The notes: a model not told the origin generated them from the letters alone. Counted from the first letter of the stretch, positions 50,930 through 60,432 are shown. The stretch is 64,000 nt of DNA from an uncultured Rickettsiales bacterium (GCA_900546225.1 URBZ01000001.1:1-64000), one strand, 5' to 3'. Numbers and translations are program-made.

Positions 50930-51491
50930 TTTTTTGCCCTTTTGTTTTGTCGTTATACTTTTCTATCGCACAAATCACCTTGCCCAGTGTTTTGCGCAAA
51001 CTCTCGTCACGGGTTTCAACCGTTATGTCCGCCAACGCGTACGTTGAATACCGCTCGTCAATCAACTGTGCCAAAATTTTACGGCTGTCAGCATGCAATA
51101 ATTGCGGACGTGTATCGCGAAAATTAGTTCTTTTTACAAGCAGTTCTAAATCTGCCTTTAACCAAATTGTCAACGCCCTGCCCGCCATCATTTCACGCAC
51201 CGCAGGGGTAATAAACGCCCCCTCGCCAGTGGAAATAACCTTGACCACCGGTGGCGTATCCATCAGGCGCGCAATAACCCGCTGTTCGACACGACGAAAT
51301 TCGGCCTCGCCATACATGGAAAATATATCGACCACGCTGCAACCGGCCGCGTTTTCTATTTCTTTGTCAGAATCAACAAACGGCACACCCAGTTTTCGCG
51401 CCAGCGCGCGTCCAACACTGGTTTTGCCCGCCCCCATCAAACCAACCATTACAATCGGTCTGTCTAAATTCAGTTTTATTTTTTCATTCAT
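50910..51491 (-). CDS. aroK: Shikimate kinase
   Basis: AroK phosphorylates shikimate in the aromatic amino acid pathway. The 193-aa protein has the P-loop GLMGAGKTSVGRALA (~residues 18-32), the substrate-binding VDSDKEIE, the family FRRVEQRVI, and the lid region with RDTRPQLL. The C-terminus carries a basic tail. The ATG at 51491 is leaderless: TTGTCG, 17 bp, TATGAT, 7 nt, ATG. In many alphaproteobacteria aroK is followed by aroB; here it is followed by mscL. Confidence 0.95.
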   Translation of the reverse strand: MNEKIKLNLDRPIVMVGLMGAGKTSVGRALARKLGVPFVDSDKEIENAAGCSVVDIFSMYGEAEFRRVEQRVIARLMDTPPVVKVISTGEGAFITPAVREMMAGRALTIWLKADLELLVKRTNFRDTRPQLLHADSRKILAQLIDERYSTYALADITVETRDESLRKTLGKVICAIEKYNDKTKGQKNESGKE

Positions 51492-51498
51492 GCAAAAA

Positions 51499-51527
51499 AT
51501 CATAATAAAAAAGGTCGCCCCCGACAA
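51499..51527 (-). promoter_or_regulatory. Leaderless promoter of aroK
   Basis: On the minus strand: TTGTCG (51522-51527), 17 bp, TATGAT (51499-51504), 7 nt, ATG. No Shine-Dalgarno sequence. Confidence 0.65.
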
Positions 51528-51534
51528 TAAAAAA

Positions 51535-51562
51535 TTCAAAACACGCAAAAATATGGTATAAT
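51535..51562 (+). promoter_or_regulatory. Promoter of the beta-barrel protein gene
   Basis: TTCAAA (51535-51540), 16 bp, TATAAT (51557-51562). A purine-rich AGAGAGA site precedes the ATG at 51590. Confidence 0.6.
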
Positions 51563-51589
51563 AAACACATAAAACAAAAGAGAGAGAAT

Positions 51590-52699
51590 ATGAAAGCAAT
51601 ATCTTTGTTTGCATTATCAATTTTTGCATCGGCATACGCCGCATCTGCGCACGCCGCACCCACAACGGTTTATGCGAACAGCATATCGGCACATAATATT
51701 GCCGCAATGCAACACACAATTATGAATAACGCCACGCGTTCTTTCAGCGGTACGATGGCGGCGGCATTGGGGTCACGTGGCGAATTACCAGACGTAAAAC
51801 AATCCCCCGCCCCACAGAAAAGTTCTGTTGATGAATATGGCCGCATGCCGGAATACGGTACAATGCCACTGTACGGCGAATACGGCGACGACGGTTCGGT
51901 ATTCGGTCGTGGTGGTGGCGACATGGGGTCACGTCCAACAATCAACGGCATGTGGCTGAATTGGCAACACGTCGGTGACGACGCAAAATTCGACCATATG
52001 GACACATTGGATTCTGATTACGACATAATTATGTTTGGTTTGTCTGGTGGCGACGCCCAGTTTGGCAATGGCATCACTGATTGGGGTCTGTTTGGTGGAT
52101 ATGCCGGCGGAACGCAGACAAACAACACACTGGACATTACCGAAAATGGCGGCTATGTCGGGTTCTATAATGGTTATGCATGGGGCGGATTAAATGTTTC
52201 GCTGATTGCAAATGCTGGCGCAATGTACAACAGCGCGGAATTTGACACTGGCACGGACGAATACGCAAATATGTGGGTTGGTGGCGCAATAAATGCGGCG
52301 TACAACATCGCGCTGGACGCAACATTCACATTGCAACCAAACGTCTATGCGGGTTACACATGGATAAAGTCCGCAAACTATACATCAACCGATGGCACAC
52401 ATATTGCAAACCAGAACTTTAATATGTTCGAGGTTGCCCCCGGCGTCCGCGCCATCAAGCAAATCAGTCGTGGCTGGTTTGGGTTTATCGGCGCAAAATA
52501 CGTGTTTAACTTTGCGCATGGCGGTGACACGGTTATAAACAACATCAAACTGGACGAACTGGAAATGAACGATTATTCAGAATACGGTCTGGGTATTGAA
52601 ACATCTGTGGATCGTTTCAATATGTCCATCAATGTTGGACGACGCGACGGTGGCCGTACCGGCTGGACATTTGGAACAAGTTTGAAATATCTGTTCTGA
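51590..52699 (+). CDS. Outer-membrane beta-barrel protein (autotransporter-barrel-like)
   Basis: A 369-aa protein with a signal peptide (to about ASAHA-APTT) and a ~75-residue linker with a repeated Tyr-Gly/Glu motif (YGRMPEYGTMPLYGEYG). The rest (~residue 115 to end) is alternating amphipathic strands rich in Gly, Asn and aromatics (WGLFGGYAGG, GYVGFYNGYAWGG, WFGFIGAKYVFNFAHGG). It ends in Phe (TSLKYLF), the outer-membrane assembly signal. The pattern fits a 12-strand autotransporter-like or porin barrel. There is no passenger domain of note, so it may act alone as a porin or adhesin. Confidence 0.82.
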   Translation: MKAISLFALSIFASAYAASAHAAPTTVYANSISAHNIAAMQHTIMNNATRSFSGTMAAALGSRGELPDVKQSPAPQKSSVDEYGRMPEYGTMPLYGEYGDDGSVFGRGGGDMGSRPTINGMWLNWQHVGDDAKFDHMDTLDSDYDIIMFGLSGGDAQFGNGITDWGLFGGYAGGTQTNNTLDITENGGYVGFYNGYAWGGLNVSLIANAGAMYNSAEFDTGTDEYANMWVGGAINAAYNIALDATFTLQPNVYAGYTWIKSANYTSTDGTHIANQNFNMFEVAPGVRAIKQISRGWFGFIGAKYVFNFAHGGDTVINNIKLDELEMNDYSEYGLGIETSVDRFNMSINVGRRDGGRTGWTFGTSLKYLF

Positions 52700-52733
52700 T
52701 AAAAAACACCGCCAAATGGCGGTGTTTTTTTAA
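52700..52733. terminator. Bidirectional terminator between the barrel gene and cysteine-rich gene B
   Basis: AAAAACACCGCC-AAAT-GGCGGTGTTTTTTTA. Confidence 0.9.
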
Positions 52734-53710
52734 TTTTCAGAATAATAACATTTGTCATCTGTACTAGAATTTACAAATTCATATGTGCCGGTATAATCCG
52801 CACCCTTGGTGACAAAGCAACTTTCGATTCCTTCCAGTGACGAACCGTTATAGACCGCGTTGGCCTCGGCATCATCATCGGGATTATTTGGACATTTTAT
52901 ACACTGCGCCAACAAGATATTTACTCGTTTATAATAGTACCCATCTTTGCATTTATTTTCATACCCACTGCCACATGTATAACCATCGCTATCACACGAA
53001 TATTTACGTCGCCAACAACCATTTGGATTATTTGAATCTGTGACCGAACCGTACCAGCCACCACATCGCCATTCTGTTGTTTGATAGCCACAATTTTCAT
53101 ACGTACACTTCGGCTTCTTCTCGCATGCAGCAGGCGTAACAGTTAGAGTATTGGTACACGCGCTGGACGACAACGTTTTTTCACTTTGCGCCTTTGTTTG
53201 ATACGTACTTTCACAAGACATACAAGATGTATACGTTGCATCACCAAAAACCCATAAACGTTCCCTTGAACAATTTGGAATACTGGTCGTTTTTAATGTG
53301 TAACTTGTTTTTGTACACGTTGTTGGTTTTGAACACTTTGCTAGGTATGCGATATTTCCGCATTCCGATATCGTATATGATGAATAATCGCCAATCGCAA
53401 TGGCTGTACCACCCGAGTTACCGCCAGTATCAGACCCCGCATAGCCACTTTTGTAATACCCGCTTTTACACGTATTGCATTCCGCCAAATAAAATTTAGA
53501 ACCCGACGACGTCGTTACCTGATACGTAACGAATTGTGAACACGACGTACTGTCCAGCGATGATGAATTTACTGTGCCGCTTAAAATTCCCGACGTCGCA
53601 TACGATATCAAACAATTACCAGATGATGCGTATTGCACCCCTGGGACAGGCGTCGCATGCGCGCCATACACCACCAGCGTCAGCACAATAAATGCGAAAA
53701 TTTTTCTCAT
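52730..53710 (-). CDS. Secreted cysteine-rich protein B
   Basis: The 326-aa protein starts at the ATG at 53710 behind GGGGAGAAAG. It has a signal peptide (MRKIFAFIVLTLVVYGAHA), then ~30 cysteines in C-x2-C and C-x-C-x-Y patterns (CNTCKSGYYKSG, CMSCESTY). It ends with the module YKCKDGYYYK-like ... CIKCPNNPDDD ... SCFVTKGADYTGTYEF, shared with the proteins at 25990-26820 and 45054-45980. Its leader closely resembles that of the 25990 gene although the coding parts have diverged. Function unknown. Confidence 0.83.
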   Translation of the reverse strand: MRKIFAFIVLTLVVYGAHATPVPGVQYASSGNCLISYATSGILSGTVNSSSLDSTSCSQFVTYQVTTSSGSKFYLAECNTCKSGYYKSGYAGSDTGGNSGGTAIAIGDYSSYTISECGNIAYLAKCSKPTTCTKTSYTLKTTSIPNCSRERLWVFGDATYTSCMSCESTYQTKAQSEKTLSSSACTNTLTVTPAACEKKPKCTYENCGYQTTEWRCGGWYGSVTDSNNPNGCWRRKYSCDSDGYTCGSGYENKCKDGYYYKRVNILLAQCIKCPNNPDDDAEANAVYNGSSLEGIESCFVTKGADYTGTYEFVNSSTDDKCYYSEN

Positions 53711-53714
53711 ATGT

Positions 53715-53959
53715 TCTTTCTCCCCACCGTTGTAAAAACAAAACCACCGGTTTACACAGGTGGTCAGGAGGTTGAGAACAATCCAATGAATTGTGTCGCG
53801 TATTTGATATTTCGCGAACCCTCCTGACCCAAATGTCAGGAGTTTTATTTTTCGCCCGAATACTAAAAAAGCGCGTACACCGCGCCACATCAACATTCAG
53901 ACGCATTGGAACGGGTTCTCACACCCCATCGTCGGAACACCCAACGACAAATTGATTTT
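53715..53959 (-). promoter_or_regulatory. Conserved structured leader, copy B
   Basis: This is the partner of the leader at 25749-25985. The first 29 nt (53931-53959 read on the minus strand) are identical. A CTCCTGACATTTGGGTCAGGAG hairpin is kept, then a CGCG-containing stem, AACCTCCTGACC that can re-pair with GGTCAGGAGGGTT, and ACCACC...GGTGG before TTTTGTTTTT. The paired bases are kept while the loops differ, as expected for a selected RNA structure. Direct pairing of the anti-sequence with the ribosome-binding site is weaker here (CTCC with GGAG). Confidence 0.6.
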
Positions 53960-53989
53960 ATGATGTTTATAAAATAAAAACAAGCAGAA

Positions 53990-54184
53990 ATATTTGTACG
54001 CGCCATCCGGCACAATATTCTTTATGTGGCGCTGCGCGCAACATTACTTACTGGATTGCCACGCGTCGCTGCGCTTGCTCGCAATGAATCCAAGCGAAGC
54101 GCAGGATGCGGCAAGGACGCAGTCCGCAGGCGACACGTTCTTAAAATAAAACTATATCACTTTATCACTGAATCACTATATCAC
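53990..54184. repeat. Intergenic repeat cluster upstream of cysteine-rich gene B
   Basis: No gene is seen. It contains a reverse CATTGCGAG copy with extended loop (54050-54087), a GCGCAGGATGCGGCAAGGACGCAG...GGCGACAC element (about 54096-54137) and an array of TATCACT units (54150-54184, the complement of the TGATATAG array). The family set is the same as in the other clusters. Confidence 0.8.
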
Positions 54185-54213
54185 TAAAAAAACGGGGCTT
54201 TGCCCCGTTTTTT
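54185..54213 (-). terminator. prfA terminator
   Basis: On the minus strand AAAACGGGGC-AAA-GCCCCGTTTTTTT follows the stop codon. Confidence 0.9.
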
Positions 54214-55276
54214 ATTCCATATTTGCCAGACGTTCCAGTTGATCCGCCGCAATCAGCGCATCAATCATTTCGTCCAATGCCGCCCCACCAGCCAAAATGT
54301 CGTCTAATTTATATAACGTCAATTTGATACGGTGATCGGTCACACGTTGTTCTGGGAAATTATACGTTCTGATCTTTTCACTGCGATCGCCACTGCCCAC
54401 CATGGTTTTACGCGCGGCATTGCTGGCCCCTTGCTGTTCGGCGCGCTGTTTTTCATACAGTTTCGAACGCAAGACCGCCATTGCTGACGCCTTGTTCTGG
54501 AACTGGCTGCGTTCATTCTGGCACGTGACAACAATCCCCGTTGGAAAGTGCGTAATACGTATCGCGCTGTCGGTTTTGTTTACGTGCTGACCACCCGCAC
54601 CAGACGCGCGAAATACGTCAATTCGAATATCTTTGTCATCGATTACGACATCGATATCTTTGGCCTCTGGCATAACGGCCACAGATGCCGCACTGGTGTG
54701 AATACGACCGCCGGCCTCGGTTTCAGGCACGCGTTGCACGCGGTGAATACCAGATTCAAATTTCATACGTGCATACGCGCCAACACCATCGATTTTGAAT
54801 ACGATTTCCTTGTACCCGCGCAAGGACGTTGCGTTTTCTTCGATAACCTCTACCTGCCAGCCGTGGCGCAAGGCGTATGATTTATATTGATTATACAAAT
54901 CGCCCGCAAACAGCGCAGATTCTTCGCCACCAACGCCCGCACGAATTTCCATAATCACACTGTTGTCATCGGCATCGTCGCGCGGCAACAATGCAATCTG
55001 CAATTTCTTTTCAATTTCAGGCAACGCATGGTTCAGTTCCGCCAGTTGCTCAACCGCAATAGAACGCAATTCCGGATCATGTTGCATTTCGGTTGCGTCG
55101 GCAATGCCCGCCGTTGTCTGAAAATATTCGTTTATCAACGGCAATATTTCAGATATGCGCGAATACTCCTTGGACAACTTGGTCAGTTCATCACCCGACA
55201 CATTGCCAGAGTTCATTTGCGCCTCTATTTCCGACGCACGCGTTTGAATATCTTTTAATTTTTGTTCTATTATCAT
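54212..55276 (-). CDS. prfA: Peptide chain release factor 1
   Basis: RF1 reads UAA and UAG stop codons and triggers peptide release. The 354-aa protein has an N-terminal coiled-coil domain, EIRAGVGGEESALFAGDL, the IHRVQRVPETEAGGRIHTS block, and the catalytic GGQ motif in GAGGQHVNKTDSAIR (~residue 228). A C-terminal domain with YNFPEQRVTDHRI completes it. The recognition tripeptide region fits RF1. It lies 12 bp after hisS. prmC (hemK), often next to prfA, is not adjacent. Confidence 0.98.
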   Translation of the reverse strand: MIIEQKLKDIQTRASEIEAQMNSGNVSGDELTKLSKEYSRISEILPLINEYFQTTAGIADATEMQHDPELRSIAVEQLAELNHALPEIEKKLQIALLPRDDADDNSVIMEIRAGVGGEESALFAGDLYNQYKSYALRHGWQVEVIEENATSLRGYKEIVFKIDGVGAYARMKFESGIHRVQRVPETEAGGRIHTSAASVAVMPEAKDIDVVIDDKDIRIDVFRASGAGGQHVNKTDSAIRITHFPTGIVVTCQNERSQFQNKASAMAVLRSKLYEKQRAEQQGASNAARKTMVGSGDRSEKIRTYNFPEQRVTDHRIKLTLYKLDDILAGGAALDEMIDALIAADQLERLANME

Positions 55277-55288
55277 AATGTTATACCA

Positions 55289-56584
55289 TTATCTTAATAA
55301 TTTAATTACGTCCGACAAATTCAACGTTTGCTGCTGACCCGATTGCATATCTTTGACCGCCAACATGTTTGATTCGCGTTCGCTGTCACCAATAATTATG
55401 CTGTAATCGGCACGAATTTTATCGGCGTATTCAATTTGATTTTTGAATTTCTTGTCCGTGTCCAAATAAGACACAGATGCAATTTCATTATCACGCAACG
55501 TGTTCAATACAGACGACGCATACGCAACATTATTTGCGCCCATTACCAAAATCGCGGCGCGAATTGGCGATGAAAAGCGTGTCAGGTCAATTTGCCCCGA
55601 TTCCAACAACGCCACAAATATGCGCGAGAATCCAATCGCCGCACCAACGCCGATAATTTTCGTCTTGGAAAATTTACCCGCCAAATCGGCATAGCGACCA
55701 CCACCCGCGGCCGTACCCAGTTCTGGGTGCTCAATCAATTTGAACTCAAACACCAAACCGGTATAGTACGCCAACCCGCGCGCAATCGACAAATCGATTT
55801 CAGCATTATCAACGCCCATATCGCGCAATGTTGCCGCAAAGTTGGTCAGTTCGGCAATCGCCGCATCCAATGCGTCTGTGCGACCAGCAAATTCGGTGTA
55901 CCCACGCGCGAACACAGATTTGATTTCATCTTCCTTGTGTGCGTCCGCCAACGCATCACGCAAACCGGCGGCAAATTCATCATCGCCCATGGCGTCTTTT
56001 TTATCAATCAATACGAATACTGATTTTTTCTGGGCATCCGTCAGTTCCAAATAAGAAAACATTGCGTCCCAGAATGGGCGCGACCCAACCAACACGCGCG
56101 CCGGCCCGATAAATTCAGACACGGATTTCAATGCACGACTGATAACAGAAATAATTTCTGCATCATAATTTGTGGACAATGTATTGATACCCATGATGTC
56201 CATGTCCATCTGGTAAAATTCGCGATAACGCCCCTTTTGCGCGCGTTCCCCGCGATAGCGTTTTGAAAACTGAGACGCACGAAATGGAAACACCAAATCA
56301 TTCAAGTGCCCCGCGACATAACGCGACAGTCCGACCGTCCCGTCATAGCGCAATCCCATTTTTGTATCGCCCTTTTGAAACAAGAACATCTGTGTTTCAA
56401 TTTCGTCCCAATTATCTTTATCGGTCAGAACCTCGGCCCGTTCGATGGCCGGCAAATCCAACTGAGAAAATCCAGCCACGCGCAACACGTCCAACATGCG
56501 ACGTGCACATTCATCAAAGCAACGCTGTTGCGCCGGCAATAATTCGATAAAACCCGACAACGGTTTTGTTGGTTTTAATTCCAT
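55289..56584 (-). CDS. hisS: Histidyl-tRNA synthetase
   Basis: This class II synthetase charges tRNA-His. The 431-aa protein shows motif 1 near GFSQLDLPAIERAE, motif 2 FRASQFSKRYRGERAQKGRYREFYQMD (about residues 103-129), the histidine-specific SIARGLAYYTGLVFEF, and motif 3 GVGAAIGFSRI. A C-terminal anticodon-binding domain ends in LNLSDVIKLLR. An AGGAA site precedes the ATG. It is first of a hisS-prfA unit. Confidence 0.96.
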   Translation of the reverse strand: MELKPTKPLSGFIELLPAQQRCFDECARRMLDVLRVAGFSQLDLPAIERAEVLTDKDNWDEIETQMFLFQKGDTKMGLRYDGTVGLSRYVAGHLNDLVFPFRASQFSKRYRGERAQKGRYREFYQMDMDIMGINTLSTNYDAEIISVISRALKSVSEFIGPARVLVGSRPFWDAMFSYLELTDAQKKSVFVLIDKKDAMGDDEFAAGLRDALADAHKEDEIKSVFARGYTEFAGRTDALDAAIAELTNFAATLRDMGVDNAEIDLSIARGLAYYTGLVFEFKLIEHPELGTAAGGGRYADLAGKFSKTKIIGVGAAIGFSRIFVALLESGQIDLTRFSSPIRAAILVMGANNVAYASSVLNTLRDNEIASVSYLDTDKKFKNQIEYADKIRADYSIIIGDSERESNMLAVKDMQSGQQQTLNLSDVIKLLR

Positions 56585-56762
56585 TTTTTTATTCCTGTGT
56601 TTTTAGTATGGAAAACTGTGACATATCAATGTCAATTATATCATAAAAAATGCAAAACGCTAATATTCGCCCCACGGGGCGTGATGATGTGCAAAAAAGA
56701 TGACTGCGCGTTTAATCATGCCTTGATACTAGCCGAAATTTGCGGATTTTCAAGCATTTTTC

Positions 56763-57470
56763 TCAGAAATATTCGTGCAATTCCGCGCCATGTACGGTCA
56801 ACCACCGCTTTGCACGCCCCACCCCATCGCCGTACAGTTGCGCAACCGTTGCCCAGAACGCCGGCGAATGATCCATATGCACACGATGCGCCAATTCGTG
56901 CATGACAACATAACGCATTACGTCCGTTGGCGCAAACGCCAACCGCCACGAAAAAGAAATTGTACCTGTTGATGAACAACTGCCCCAACGACTGGTGGTA
57001 TCACGCACGGCAACACGCGTGGGCCACAATTCGCGTGGCGCGGTTTTAATCATCGCACGTGCAGCAGACAAAAACTCGCCCTTTATAAAATCACGCACGC
57101 GACGTTCAAACATATCGTCATCGCCACCAACAATCAATGTGCACACACCATCATCACATACAATAAATTGATTTGCGCGACGCGTTGCATCATGCGCCAG
57201 TTTTACGCGACGTCCCAGAAACTCAATCGTATCACCCATATGAACATGTGATTTTTCAGGCGCAGCGGCATAAATCCGTTCGACCCACTTTCGTTTTTGT
57301 TCCAAGAATCGTAATGCCGACGACGCGGTTGCCAACCACGGTTTTGTGATATGGATTTCGCGCACAGGCCGCGTTTTTGGGCGCAATGTGATATTACGCA
57401 CACCACGCCGCGTATCAATCACAACAGGAATATGTTCACCCCACGATGAAATAAATTCATAATCAGACAT
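56763..57470 (-). CDS. YgjP/DUF45-type zinc metallopeptidase
   Basis: The 235-aa protein matches the YgjP (DUF45, M48-like) family. The zinc motif HELAHRVHMDHSPAFW (~residues 192-207) has H-E-x-x-H plus a downstream His and Trp typical of the family. It is preceded by the RWGSCSSTGTISFSWRL block. Family members are poorly characterised and are often encoded beside DNA or translation genes. It starts 10 bp after the tkt stop, so it is likely cotranscribed with tkt. Substrate unknown. Confidence 0.9.
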   Translation of the reverse strand: MSDYEFISSWGEHIPVVIDTRRGVRNITLRPKTRPVREIHITKPWLATASSALRFLEQKRKWVERIYAAAPEKSHVHMGDTIEFLGRRVKLAHDATRRANQFIVCDDGVCTLIVGGDDDMFERRVRDFIKGEFLSAARAMIKTAPRELWPTRVAVRDTTSRWGSCSSTGTISFSWRLAFAPTDVMRYVVMHELAHRVHMDHSPAFWATVAQLYGDGVGRAKRWLTVHGAELHEYF

Positions 57471-57480
57471 TTCTTTTGGA

Positions 57481-59265
57481 TTATTTTATTTTTTCGGCAA
57501 TATCACGCGCAATCGCGTCCACGTCAAAGCCCATTGCACGGTATACCGCCGCACCATCACCCGACAAACCGAATCGGTCAATCCCGACAACCGCGTCCGC
57601 GAATTCAAACCACGGCGCGGATGCCGCGGCCTCTATCGCGACAACATACCCGCGCAAGATTTTTTGTTTGTATTTATCATCTTGGGCACGAAATTCACTG
57701 ACACATGGGACACTGACCACCTGAACGTCCGGCCCCAACATTTGCGCAACCGACACCGCCAATGGCACTTCGCTGCCGGTGGCGAGTAACGTTGCACGCA
57801 CACGCCGCGCGGTCGCCGGATAGATAACATACCCACCACGTGAAACATCAGCATTATCCGGCGTTGGAATCTGCTTTATTTTCTGGCGCGACAAAATCAA
57901 GCACGACGGACAATTTGTATCAGACACCGCCATGCGCCACGCATACGCAACCTCTGCCCCATTGCATGGGCGATATACATTCAGATGCGGAATTAAACGC
58001 AATGACGGCAACTGTTCAATCGGTTCATGTGTTGGCCCATCTTGGCCGACACAGACACTGTCATGCGTGAACACATAAATCACCGGCAAACCCGACATCG
58101 CCGCAATGCGAATACTGGGGCGTAAATAATCACTGAACACCAAGAATGTCGAACCATACGGCCGCAGCCCAGACGCCGCCAGCCCGTTCATTATCGCGCC
58201 CATCGCATGTTCACGCACACCGTAATTTATAAAATTACCATTGAAATCCGCCGGTGTAATATCATGATGCGCAGATGTCTTTGCATTGGTGCTGTGCGAT
58301 AAATCCGCACTGCCCCCAATCAGACGCACGCCCGCCGCAATCATCGATTGCAAATAAATTCCCGACAGTTCGCGCGTTGAAATATCTTTGTCGCAATCCA
58401 ACGTTGGCATATCAGCCACACTGACATCAGGTTGATTCAAAACATATTTTGCATTGGCATTTTTCGCAACTGATTGCCACAGACGTTCACCCGCGGGGGA
58501 AATGAACCCCTCCACCAACTTTAACAATTCCGAATCGGACAACGCAAACCCGTGCGCCGCGGGCTGGCCTGCCAACGACGAACCGCGTCCAATCACCGTA
58601 CGACAACGAACAAATGTTGGCGCGTCAGATGTCGCCGCCGCGCATAAAGCCCCATCCAACGCATCAAAATCATCGCCACGTACAGATATCACACGCCAAC
58701 CCGCCGCCCGCATACGCGCCGGCATATCAACATCAGTCAATGCCGCACCATCAATGGTGATATTGTTATCGTCCCACAGCAAAACCAGATTATTTAATTT
58801 ATACCGCCCCGCAAATGCAATCGCCTCAGACGCGACGCCCTCTGACAAATCGCCATCACCGCACAGGCAATAAACCATTTCATCTTTCTGTTGAATTTTG
58901 GCCGCCAATGCCATACCGACAGCATTACCGACCCCCTGTCCCAGTGGCCCAGTTGTTGCCATTACACCATCAATGCCGTATTCCGGATGCCCTGGCAATC
59001 CACCAATCGTACGGAAAGATTCCAATTCGCCAATATCATAGCCCGCCAATTTCAACGTTGCGTATAACAGCGCACTGCCATGTCCCGCCGACAAGACGAA
59101 TCTGTCCTGACCGCGGCGCAAGAAATTTGCATAAATTATCGTAATAATATCGGCGGCGTCCAGCACGATTCCCAAATGCCCCGACCGCGCGCGACGCACC
59201 ATGTCTAACGCAAATGCGCGGACACTCTTGGACATTTCTGCTAATTGTTTGGCATCGAATTTCAT
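57481..59265 (-). CDS. tkt: Transketolase (short form)
   Basis: Transketolase moves two-carbon units between sugar phosphates using thiamine diphosphate and Mg2+. The 594-aa protein has SGHLGIVLDAADI, VLSAGHGSALLY, GPLGQGVGNAVGMA, and the ThDP/Mg motif CGDGDLSEGVASEA ... WDDNNITIDG. The pyrimidine domain has NYGVREHAMGAIMNGLA and DSVCVGQDGPTHEPIEQL, and a C-terminal domain follows. It is ~60-70 residues shorter than E. coli TktA, mostly in loops and the C-terminal domain. Its start faces rnhA with 36 bp between the coding regions, so promoters overlap. With rpiB it supplies the pentose phosphate route. Confidence 0.96.
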   Translation of the reverse strand: MKFDAKQLAEMSKSVRAFALDMVRRARSGHLGIVLDAADIITIIYANFLRRGQDRFVLSAGHGSALLYATLKLAGYDIGELESFRTIGGLPGHPEYGIDGVMATTGPLGQGVGNAVGMALAAKIQQKDEMVYCLCGDGDLSEGVASEAIAFAGRYKLNNLVLLWDDNNITIDGAALTDVDMPARMRAAGWRVISVRGDDFDALDGALCAAATSDAPTFVRCRTVIGRGSSLAGQPAAHGFALSDSELLKLVEGFISPAGERLWQSVAKNANAKYVLNQPDVSVADMPTLDCDKDISTRELSGIYLQSMIAAGVRLIGGSADLSHSTNAKTSAHHDITPADFNGNFINYGVREHAMGAIMNGLAASGLRPYGSTFLVFSDYLRPSIRIAAMSGLPVIYVFTHDSVCVGQDGPTHEPIEQLPSLRLIPHLNVYRPCNGAEVAYAWRMAVSDTNCPSCLILSRQKIKQIPTPDNADVSRGGYVIYPATARRVRATLLATGSEVPLAVSVAQMLGPDVQVVSVPCVSEFRAQDDKYKQKILRGYVVAIEAAASAPWFEFADAVVGIDRFGLSGDGAAVYRAMGFDVDAIARDIAEKIK

Positions 59266-59301
59266 TTTATGCTATTATATCACAAAACAAGGTTGAATAA
59301 A

Positions 59302-59730
59302 ATGTTAAAAATATGGACAGACGGCAGTTGCCTTGGGAATCCTGGCCCAGGCGGCTGGGCATTTGTGGCAACAGATGGAAAAAATACCGCTGAACGCAGT
59401 GGCGGCGAACGCGACACAACAAATAATCGTATGGAATTGACGGCGGTAATTCGCGCGTTGACCGCGGCACGCCGACACAGCGAAATTGAATTACACACTG
59501 ACAGCCAATATGTTAAAAACGGCATGCAATCATGGCTGAAAAATTGGAAGAAAAATAATTGGCGCACCGCGGACAAGAAACCTGTTAAAAATCAGGATTT
59601 GTGGATGCAACTGGACGAACTGTCGGGCACAATAAAAATTCATTGGCATTGGGTGCGCGGACACAACGGCAACGAAATGAATGAACGCTGTGATGAATTG
59701 GCACGCACCGCCGCCGAAAAATTAAAGTAA
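59302..59730 (+). CDS. rnhA: Ribonuclease HI
   Basis: RNase HI degrades the RNA strand of RNA-DNA hybrids. The 142-aa protein has the catalytic Asp in WTDGSCLGNPGPGGWA, Glu in NNRMELTAVI, the basic helix (SWLKNWKKNNWRTADKKPVKN), Asp in TDSQYV, and the second Asp region HNGNEMNERCDELA. All four acidic active-site residues are visible. AAGG precedes the ATG at 59302. The length is usual (~150). Confidence 0.97.
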   Translation: MLKIWTDGSCLGNPGPGGWAFVATDGKNTAERSGGERDTTNNRMELTAVIRALTAARRHSEIELHTDSQYVKNGMQSWLKNWKKNNWRTADKKPVKNQDLWMQLDELSGTIKIHWHWVRGHNGNEMNERCDELARTAAEKLK

Positions 59731-59734
59731 AGCA

Positions 59735-59766
59735 ACAAAAAAACGCCCCGTACGGGCGTTTTTTTT
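59735..59766. terminator. Bidirectional terminator between rnhA and rlmE
   Basis: AAAAAACGCCCC-GTAC-GGGCGTTTTTTTT lies between convergent genes. Confidence 0.9.
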
Positions 59767-60424
59767 AACCATGATAACCAATGGCAACAATAAACATTTC
59801 AACGCTGTCCTTGCGCGATGCAGGCGGTTTTATATGATGCACCGTATCAAATTTTGACTTTATTTGTTTAATCAGTTCGCCGGTTGTACCACCCGTAAAC
59901 GATTTGGCAACAAATACACCGCCGTGTTTTAGCGCACGCTGCGCAAAATCAAACGCATATTCCAACAGCACCATTTGACGCAAATGATCGGTCTTTTTAT
60001 GTCCAACCGTATTCGGTGCCATATCAGACAAAACCACGTCAACCGTGCCATTTTGCGCCGCATCCGTCGGCAGGTTTAATTTCTGAACCAACCATTCCAG
60101 CGCAGCATCTGTTGTAAAATCACCCTGATAAAATTCCACACCGTTTATAGGTGTAATTTCCAACAAGTCCATTGCAAACACACGCGACCGCGGGTATGTA
60201 CGCATCACATACTGTGACCATGACCCTGGGGCCGCACCCAAATCGACGACAACCTGACCATTTTTCAGGAAATGAAACCGTTCGTCCATTTCAATCAGTT
60301 TGTACGCCGCGCGCGCACGATACCCATCACGATGTGCACGCGCCACATAAGGGTCAGCCGCCTGACGTTGCAGCCACGCGACCGATGATTTATGTGCAGC
60401 AATTTTCTTATTAAGTATTTTCAT
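59765..60424 (-). CDS. rlmE: 23S rRNA 2'-O-methyltransferase RlmE (FtsJ/RrmJ)
   Basis: RlmE methylates U2552 of 23S rRNA late in 50S assembly. The 219-aa protein has the RARAAYKLIEMDERF block, SAM motif I VVDLGAAPGSWSQYV, the catalytic K-D-K-E tetrad candidates (Lys in RAAYKL, Asp in SDMAPNTVG, Lys in VAKSFTGG, Glu in SVEMFIV) and KPPASRKDSVEMF. It is last in a three-gene run with the M-domain protein and the 99-aa protein. Confidence 0.96.
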   Translation of the reverse strand: MKILNKKIAAHKSSVAWLQRQAADPYVARAHRDGYRARAAYKLIEMDERFHFLKNGQVVVDLGAAPGSWSQYVMRTYPRSRVFAMDLLEITPINGVEFYQGDFTTDAALEWLVQKLNLPTDAAQNGTVDVVLSDMAPNTVGHKKTDHLRQMVLLEYAFDFAQRALKHGGVFVAKSFTGGTTGELIKQIKSKFDTVHHIKPPASRKDSVEMFIVAIGYHG

Positions 60425-60432
60425 ATTATAAC

